Below, piece after piece: positions 14,363 through 18,908 of a DNA stretch of 18,908 nucleotides (within the stretch, counting starts at the first letter, position 1; every line of letters starts with the position of its first letter). The position numbers and the translations under genes are program-made. Below the pieces are notes generated by a model. That model did not search any database and was not told the DNA's origin. It was given only the letters and a program-made list of their open reading frames with translations. This stretch comes from Bulleidia sp. (GTDB lineage: Bacteria > Bacillota_I > Bacilli_A > Erysipelotrichales > Erysipelotrichaceae), in assembly GCA_016293365.1 (NCBI GenBank), contig JAEDEK010000022.1, positions 1-18,908 on the forward strand, written 5' to 3'.

Positions 14363-16003
14363 TTAATAATATTCTGAAATCAGGTTGGACACATCGGGAA
14401 GAATCTGTGCTTTTCGAGACAGTATGCCATATTGAATGGAATGAGTTTCCCCCTCTTTATCGGGATACAGTTCTTTGATCATCCCGGCAAGATTTCCACA
14501 GGCATAGAATACAGAACCCTTTTCACCAATGCTTGTAAAGACACAAAGAAACAGATCCGTATCTCTGTTTGCCGTGTATTCCATAAGGCTGTTTTCAATT
14601 TCATAGGATTCCTTACGGATTGCCTGCAGATCAGATACCATGATCTGCGTAATACCGACTCTTTTCATTCGGATTTCAAAATATTTCAGATCAGAACCGT
14701 ATAAGGCAGAATACGGTTCATCTCCATGACGTGCTGATACTTCAAACATTTCCTTTCCGAATGTATCAATATCCAGATCTGCCAGAGCCGCAAGAATATT
14801 GGCTTCCGCAATATCCTTGTCTGTTGTGGTAGGGCTCATCAGCATCAATGTATCAGACAGCACTGCACCAAGCAGAAGTCCGGCAAGGCTGGATGGCATC
14901 GGAATCTGATTTTCACGGAACATGGATGCAATGATGGTTGAAGTGGAACCTACGATCTCACTTCGAAACGCCACCGGCTGACGTGTCATGAAATCATTGA
15001 TCCGATGGTGATCCACAACCTCAAGCAGCTGTGCCTTTTCAATTGCACGTACGGATTGAGAAAACTCATTATGATCCACAAGAATGATTTTACGATTAAG
15101 CAGATTCATGATGTGATAACGGGATACATAACCAATCAGATGCCCCTGTTCATCCGTTACCGGATAACAGCGGAATCTTGTCTTCTGCATCTCTCTGCCA
15201 GCTTCTTCCGCCACTTCGTTGTGTTCAAAGCGGATCATCTTTGTCGTCATAATCAGTCGGACAGGAGGAGAGAAATACAGATATCTTGAGGTATTCATGG
15301 ATCCATGCCCGGATATGATAATCGGACAGTGATGGAGCTTTGCACTGTTGAGTACATCTTCTCTGATCTTTTTTGTCCATACAACAATTAAAGCGCCAGC
15401 TCCTTTTTCAATCAGCTGTTTCTGTGCTTCACTGTCATCCCCGATAATGACAATACGGTCTGAGATCTCATAATTTTCCAGTCTGTCTGCCGTTAAAGCA
15501 ATAATGGATACCTTACCGTTGATATGTGTTTTAGCATCATCATAAATAATTGTACCGCTGACGGTTTTTGCCATTGCTTCTATGGATGTATGTTTTAACA
15601 ACTCAATTCCAAATGCTGTATCACCTAGTCCGATTCTTGCAAGATCACTTCTTGTGATCATGCCTTTAAGAATTCCATGATCATCCACCACTCCAAAAGC
15701 AGGTCTGTTTTCCTGATCCATTTTCTGAATAACCTCATACAGCGTTGCATGTTCATTAACGCTGGACGGTTCATCCAATTCGATTTCTCTTAATGTCTTA
15801 CGTGCATCTTTCAATAATAAAGGAGCATCAAAACCAAAACGATCCAGAAGCCACTTTGTTTCAGGATTCAGTGCGCCAAGGCGACAGGCAACTGCAGGAA
15901 TCCCTCTGCAGCGTTTGAAAAAGGCATACCCGATTGCAGAAGCAATCGAATCAGAGTCCGGATTCAGATGTCCGGTTACATAGATTTTTTCGTTTGAATG
16001 CAT
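14363..16003 (-). CDS. ppaC: Manganese-dependent family II inorganic pyrophosphatase with CBS and DRTGG regulatory domains
   Basis: A 546-residue CBS-type family II pyrophosphatase; plain family II enzymes have about 310. The split DHH catalytic domain begins VTGHLNPDSDS (9-19) and resumes with LVDHNEFSQS (308-317) and EVVDHHRINDF (328-338). Between them lie two CBS repeats (about 75-130 and 255-305) flanking a DRTGG-like domain (about 140-245). The C-terminal DHHA2 domain includes SARHGDEPYSALYGSDLK. In studied members the CBS domains bind AMP/ADP as inhibitors, and the DRTGG form can be activated by diadenosine polyphosphates. This cytoplasmic enzyme removes pyrophosphate made in biosynthesis. 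The ATG is preceded by GGAGTG. It is divergent from the helicase gene. Confidence 0.94.
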   Translation of the reverse strand: MHSNEKIYVTGHLNPDSDSIASAIGYAFFKRCRGIPAVACRLGALNPETKWLLDRFGFDAPLLLKDARKTLREIELDEPSSVNEHATLYEVIQKMDQENRPAFGVVDDHGILKGMITRSDLARIGLGDTAFGIELLKHTSIEAMAKTVSGTIIYDDAKTHINGKVSIIALTADRLENYEISDRIVIIGDDSEAQKQLIEKGAGALIVVWTKKIREDVLNSAKLHHCPIIISGHGSMNTSRYLYFSPPVRLIMTTKMIRFEHNEVAEEAGREMQKTRFRCYPVTDEQGHLIGYVSRYHIMNLLNRKIILVDHNEFSQSVRAIEKAQLLEVVDHHRINDFMTRQPVAFRSEIVGSTSTIIASMFRENQIPMPSSLAGLLLGAVLSDTLMLMSPTTTDKDIAEANILAALADLDIDTFGKEMFEVSARHGDEPYSALYGSDLKYFEIRMKRVGITQIMVSDLQAIRKESYEIENSLMEYTANRDTDLFLCVFTSIGEKGSVFYACGNLAGMIKELYPDKEGETHSIQYGILSRKAQILPDVSNLISEYY

Positions 16004-16032
16004 ATACCACTCCAGAACTTTATTCTGTCTCT

Positions 16033-16041
16033 ATTCTAACA
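16033..16041 (-). promoter_or_regulatory. Extended -10 promoter of ppaC
   Basis: TGTTAGAAT on the minus strand fits the extended -10 form TGnTATAAT, with no strong -35. Transcription would begin about 25 bases before the ATG, leaving room for the GGAGTG ribosome binding site. Confidence 0.45.
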
Positions 16042-16064
16042 TGTGTGATGTTGATTCTTTTTCA

Positions 16065-16073
16065 TGATAAACT
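16065..16073 (+). promoter_or_regulatory. Extended -10 element of the helicase gene, placed for a leaderless mRNA
   Basis: TGATAAACT matches the extended -10 pattern. The expected start of transcription, seven bases beyond its end, is position 16080, which is the A of the helicase ATG. No ribosome binding site precedes that ATG, which agrees with a leaderless transcript. No clear -35 box is present. Confidence 0.35.
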
Positions 16074-16079
16074 GTTTCC

Positions 16080-17396
16080 ATGAATGAAAACATCAGAAAC
16101 ATATTCGGAACAACCGGATTTACAGAAATGAGTGAAGTACAGAAACAGGCAATCCCTGCCATACTGGATGGTAAAAGCCTGTTCATCCAGGCAAAGACAG
16201 GTGCAGGTAAAACCTATGCCTATCTGGTTCCATCTGTTGCCTGTGTTGATCCACAGTCTAACGACACACAGGTACTGATCATCGCACCGACAAGAGAACT
16301 TGCCGTACAGATCGGCGAAAGTGCAGATCGGATCTGTCCACACTTCAACGTGCATCCTGTAGTATGTATTGGTGGTCTTGATATTGATCGGCAGATCAAT
16401 GCATTACGCCACCGCCCGCATATCGTCATCGGTACACCAGGCAGACTCAATGATCTTCTGCAGCAGGACAAAATAAAACTGAATCAGCTTCGTATGATTA
16501 TTATGGATGAAGCGGATCAGATCATATCCACTGGACAGAAAGAAGAAGTACATACACTGTTAACCCATGTCCCATCCGGTATTCAGATGGTTGCCCTGTC
16601 GGCAACTTCACATGAAGAAGTCATGCAGTTTTTGCCTGACAATACAGAAAAACTGATCCTGCATGAAAACAGAATCAATGAAAGAATTGATGTCAGATAT
16701 GTGATCACAGAAAACAGACAGGAAATACTGTTACACCTGTTACAGCATCTGCCTGTTACGACAGCCATTGTTTTTACCAACTACAAAGAGGATGCCAATC
16801 AGATCAGTGAACTGCTACAGAATAACAGGATTCTGTCTTCTGCTTTCTCATCCTATTTTGAAGAGAAAAAAAGACTTTCCATCCTGAAACAGTTCAAGGA
16901 TGGAAAGATCCGTGTACTGGTCGCAACCGATGCTGCCGCAAGAGGTCTTGATATATCCGATGTCTCTCATATTATCCACTATGATCTGCCAATGGATATA
17001 CAGACATTCATTCACCGTAGTGGTAGAAGTGCTCATCAGGGAGATACCGGCATGACCATTCTGATGGGAAAGGATGAAAAACAGATCAGCACGTATTCAG
17101 ATACATGCACACCATTATCCATAGATGAAACATATGTCTGTGATCTTTCCACCCCATATAATAAACAGGAAACACAGAACAACACATTGAAGATTCGTAT
17201 TCATGCCGGTAGAAAGGATAAAATCAGACCAAAGGATGTGATCGGTGCACTTTGTACGATCATGAATTTCAATGATATCGGTACACTTGAGATACAGGAT
17301 ACATTCTCATCCGTTATCCTGTTGAAAAGAGATATCACATTGCCACAAAGAATCACGATCAAAGGAAAAAGCAGGAAGCTGTCCGTATGGGATTGA
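16080..17396 (+). CDS. dbpA: DbpA-type DEAD-box RNA helicase
   Basis: A 438-residue ATP-dependent RNA helicase. Motifs in order: Q motif GFTEMSEVQKQAIP (13-26), Walker A AKTGAGKT (38-45), APTRELAVQ (69-77), GTPGRL (118-123), DEAD (143-146), SAT (174-176), RVLVATDAAARGLDIS (278-293) and HRSGRSAHQG (312-321). The last 70 residues (from LKIRIHAGRKDKIRPKDVIGAL) match the DbpA/YxiN C-terminal RNA-binding domain, which recognises hairpin 92 of 23S rRNA, so a role in 50S assembly is likely. I use the first in-frame ATG; it has no Shine-Dalgarno sequence. It is the only complete plus-strand gene here and ends nine bases from the convergent LysR gene. Confidence 0.92.
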   Translation: MNENIRNIFGTTGFTEMSEVQKQAIPAILDGKSLFIQAKTGAGKTYAYLVPSVACVDPQSNDTQVLIIAPTRELAVQIGESADRICPHFNVHPVVCIGGLDIDRQINALRHRPHIVIGTPGRLNDLLQQDKIKLNQLRMIIMDEADQIISTGQKEEVHTLLTHVPSGIQMVALSATSHEEVMQFLPDNTEKLILHENRINERIDVRYVITENRQEILLHLLQHLPVTTAIVFTNYKEDANQISELLQNNRILSSAFSSYFEEKKRLSILKQFKDGKIRVLVATDAAARGLDISDVSHIIHYDLPMDIQTFIHRSGRSAHQGDTGMTILMGKDEKQISTYSDTCTPLSIDETYVCDLSTPYNKQETQNNTLKIRIHAGRKDKIRPKDVIGALCTIMNFNDIGTLEIQDTFSSVILLKRDITLPQRITIKGKSRKLSVWD

Positions 17397-17403
17397 CTTC
17401 CTG
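17366..17403. terminator. Bidirectional terminator candidate between dbpA and lysR-type gene
   Basis: CAGGAAG (17372-17378) pairs with CTTCCTG (17397-17403) around an 18-base loop that contains the dbpA stop codon. On the minus strand it is followed by CTTTTTCC, on the plus strand only by TTTC. It lies just beyond the stop of the minus-strand regulator and inside the end of dbpA, so it could serve both convergent genes. Confidence 0.45.
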
Positions 17404-17405
17404 TT

Positions 17406-18269
17406 TCAGTATCCACCCAGATTGTTATAAAGATATTCCACACATTCAGAAATCATCTGATCAGTGTTTTTTCGGATAAAGACACCCACTTCAACATACT
17501 GATTCGTATCAAGTGGAATATACCGATTTGTTTCTGAAACAGCGCCGTTTCTTTGAGGAATGATGTGAATACAATCCTGTATTTCATAATAATCTGTTAT
17601 TTTACGTGGTACTCTTACCATCTTGCATATATCTTTTATTTCCTGGACAAGACTATCTACACCTATGCAGATGCCTTCTTCTATAACGCGAACGGTTTGA
17701 TTTTTCAAATCATTCAATCTGATCACAGATTTCATACTCAAAGTATGATCCTTTGGTACAACACACTGAAATCCAACAGATCCAAGTGAAATAAACTCAT
17801 ACTTGCCATGGTCATAATCATTCAGTTCCAACGACACTAGAACATCCGTTTCCTGCATGATGGTATCTACATCAGGTACTCTGACCATTGGATCATAATA
17901 AGGAACAAGACGTATATCTGCGTCAATATGCTTTTTCTGATATCGATCAATCAGATGAATCAATCTTCCGGACCCATCCAGATAATAGGACATGATCCGG
18001 ATTTTTTTCTTGTTATGCAGATTTCTGATAACCTCATCACAGATTGTTATGATCTTCTGACCTTGTTGATACAGATATTCTCCTTCTTCTGTCAGAATCA
18101 CACCATGTGTGGTTTTTCTGAACAACGTGACACCGATCTCTTCTTCCAAATTGGAAATCTGTTTCCATGCGGCATTGGTGGAAAGATGAAGCTGTTCCGC
18201 TGCCTTTGTGATGCTTCCACACTCTGCAGATTTTAAAAATGTCAGAATTCTTCTATTATATAACACCAT
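17406..18269 (-). CDS. LysR-family transcriptional regulator
   Basis: A 287-residue LysR-type regulator. Residues 1-60 are the winged HTH: ILTFLKSAECGSITKAAEQL, then LHLSTNAAWKQISNLEEEIGVTLFRKT. Residues about 90-285 form the effector-binding domain, somewhat divergent. Such proteins usually act as tetramers and often control a divergent neighbour, here a secreted-protein gene 178 bases away. AGGAGG stands only two bases before the ATG at 18269 but five before the next codon, a GTG (18266), so the true start may be that GTG. The promoter is a good extended -10, TGATATAAT. The target and inducer are unknown. Confidence 0.88.
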   Translation of the reverse strand: MVLYNRRILTFLKSAECGSITKAAEQLHLSTNAAWKQISNLEEEIGVTLFRKTTHGVILTEEGEYLYQQGQKIITICDEVIRNLHNKKKIRIMSYYLDGSGRLIHLIDRYQKKHIDADIRLVPYYDPMVRVPDVDTIMQETDVLVSLELNDYDHGKYEFISLGSVGFQCVVPKDHTLSMKSVIRLNDLKNQTVRVIEEGICIGVDSLVQEIKDICKMVRVPRKITDYYEIQDCIHIIPQRNGAVSETNRYIPLDTNQYVEVGVFIRKNTDQMISECVEYLYNNLGGY

Positions 18270-18304
18270 TGCCTCCTAAATTGTCCAGTTTAAACATTCA
18301 ATTT

Positions 18305-18313
18305 ATTATATCA
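18305..18313 (-). promoter_or_regulatory. Extended -10 promoter of the LysR-type gene
   Basis: TGATATAAT on the minus strand is a perfect extended -10 element; the -35 region is poor. A GTTTAAAC palindrome (18288-18295) lies between it and the start codon, close to the expected transcription start, and could be an autoregulatory site. Confidence 0.55.
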
Positions 18314-18374
18314 TTCACAGGAACATTCTGTTTACCATATAACGGTACACTAAAACCCATTTATGTGATTCAGA

Positions 18375-18417
18375 ATGACGCATATGGTATGTACAATATA
18401 ATCAGAATCTGCAGATT
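18375..18417 (+). promoter_or_regulatory. Promoter and palindromic operator of the secreted-protein gene
   Basis: ATGACG (18375-18380) and a perfect TATAAT (18397-18402) are 16 bases apart. The perfect 12-base palindrome AATCTGCAGATT (18406-18417) covers the expected transcription start near 18409, a typical repressor position. Confidence 0.5.
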
Positions 18418-18447
18418 AATTATTTATGTTTTCTCAGGAGGACTTTT

Positions 18448-18908
18448 ATGAAAACGAAGACATTCTTTATTAACGTTTTGTTATCTGCTTTTTGTTTTTT
18501 TCAACAACATTACCATTACACGCTGCAAACATTCTAAACAATGTTCAAACTTATGAATACATAGACGAGAATGGATATATCCATACATATTTCGACACTT
18601 TTGGAAACCCACTCTCAATTCAATCAGTTGACAAAATGTATAATCCTGATATTGAATCAGAAACTGTCCCTTATGGAGTTGTTTATCCATTTACAGATAC
18701 TGTACTTGTAAATTCATATTCTCTTCAAATGGGAACAACCTCAAAAATGACTGCTGATGTAAAAGGTCCAGCAACTATTTCCTACATCACAAGTAAGGAA
18801 ACCGAAAGTACAATTTCTGTCAATTTTTCCGCAGACATCCAGTCCAGAATTTTCAATTCCCTCGCTTTCAAATTTGGAGTGAGTTATACTCAAACTTCAT
18901 CAACCGGC
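18448..18908 (+). pseudogene. Secreted protein of unknown function, frameshifted in a T7 tract and cut by the window edge
   Basis: An ATG behind AGGAGG opens with a signal peptide (MKTKTFFINVLLSAFCFF) but reaches a stop at 18535 after 29 codons. The register changes at a run of seven T (18495-18501). The -1 frame from there is open to the window end, about 136 codons, and continues naturally as STTLPLHAANILNNV, giving a complete signal peptide with a likely cleavage after LHA. One extra T (T8) would restore a single reading frame. The mature part (YEYIDENGYIHTYFDTFGNP onward; later ISVNFSADIQSRIFNSLAFK and FGVSYTQTSS) looks like a beta-rich exported protein with no cysteines. I recognise no family. 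The 3' end is missing. Confidence 0.65.

Noticed and set aside
13879..14478. 199-codon plus-strand frame opposite mnmE
   Set aside because: It lies across two certain genes on the other strand and has no family features.
18481..18690. 69-codon minus-strand frame in the secreted-protein gene
   Set aside because: It opposes a signal peptide and open frame with a good promoter and ribosome binding site, and has none of its own.

Overview
The window looks like a chromosomal stretch of a low-GC Firmicute, with GC content around 40% by eye. The grounds are strong AGGAGG-type ribosome binding sites, a Bacillota-type block mnmE-tatD-rnmV-ksgA-ispE-glmU-(orf46)-prs, a CBS/DRTGG-type family II pyrophosphatase and a probable CodY box. 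In Bacillus the equivalent tatD-to-prs block also carries yabG, veg, sspF, purR, yabJ and spoVG. None of these is present here, which fits a non-spore-forming, reduced lineage such as Erysipelotrichia. That placement is inference; there is no rRNA to confirm it.

Layout. 1-3.3 kb: an RpiR/SIS regulator with its own promoter sits downstream of a two-gene operon (an unrecognised 160-residue protein, then CstA). A strong terminator hairpin stands directly before that operon's first ribosome binding site. 3.3-4.7 kb: ilvE (branched-chain aminotransferase) has a clear promoter and a CodY-like box and is followed by an unlisted 51-codon membrane peptide gene. 4.6-5.0 kb: an intergenic stretch with two terminator hairpins and no convincing gene. 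5.0-6.9 kb: a single ORF fuses a FrlD-like PfkB sugar kinase to a FrlB-like SIS deglycase, the two successive intracellular steps of Amadori-product (fructoselysine-type) breakdown. 7.0-7.5 kb: a frameshifted XRE regulator with a membrane tail. 7.6-14.3 kb: the housekeeping block for PRPP synthesis, UDP-GlcNAc synthesis, isoprenoid synthesis and rRNA/tRNA maturation, all on the minus strand. 14.4-16.0 kb: the CBS/DRTGG pyrophosphatase, divergent from a DbpA-type DEAD-box helicase (16.1-17.4 kb, plus strand). 17.4-18.3 kb: a LysR-type regulator, convergent with the helicase. 18.4 kb to the end: a secreted-protein gene, divergent from lysR, broken by a frameshift in a run of seven T and cut by the window edge.

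The best candidates for something new are the kinase-deglycase fusion, the GlmU that ends before its acetyltransferase active site, the hairpin-gated orf160-cstA leader with the adjacent 51-residue membrane peptide, and the T-tract ON/OFF candidate in the secreted protein. No tRNA, rRNA, CRISPR array, insertion sequence or phage gene was seen.
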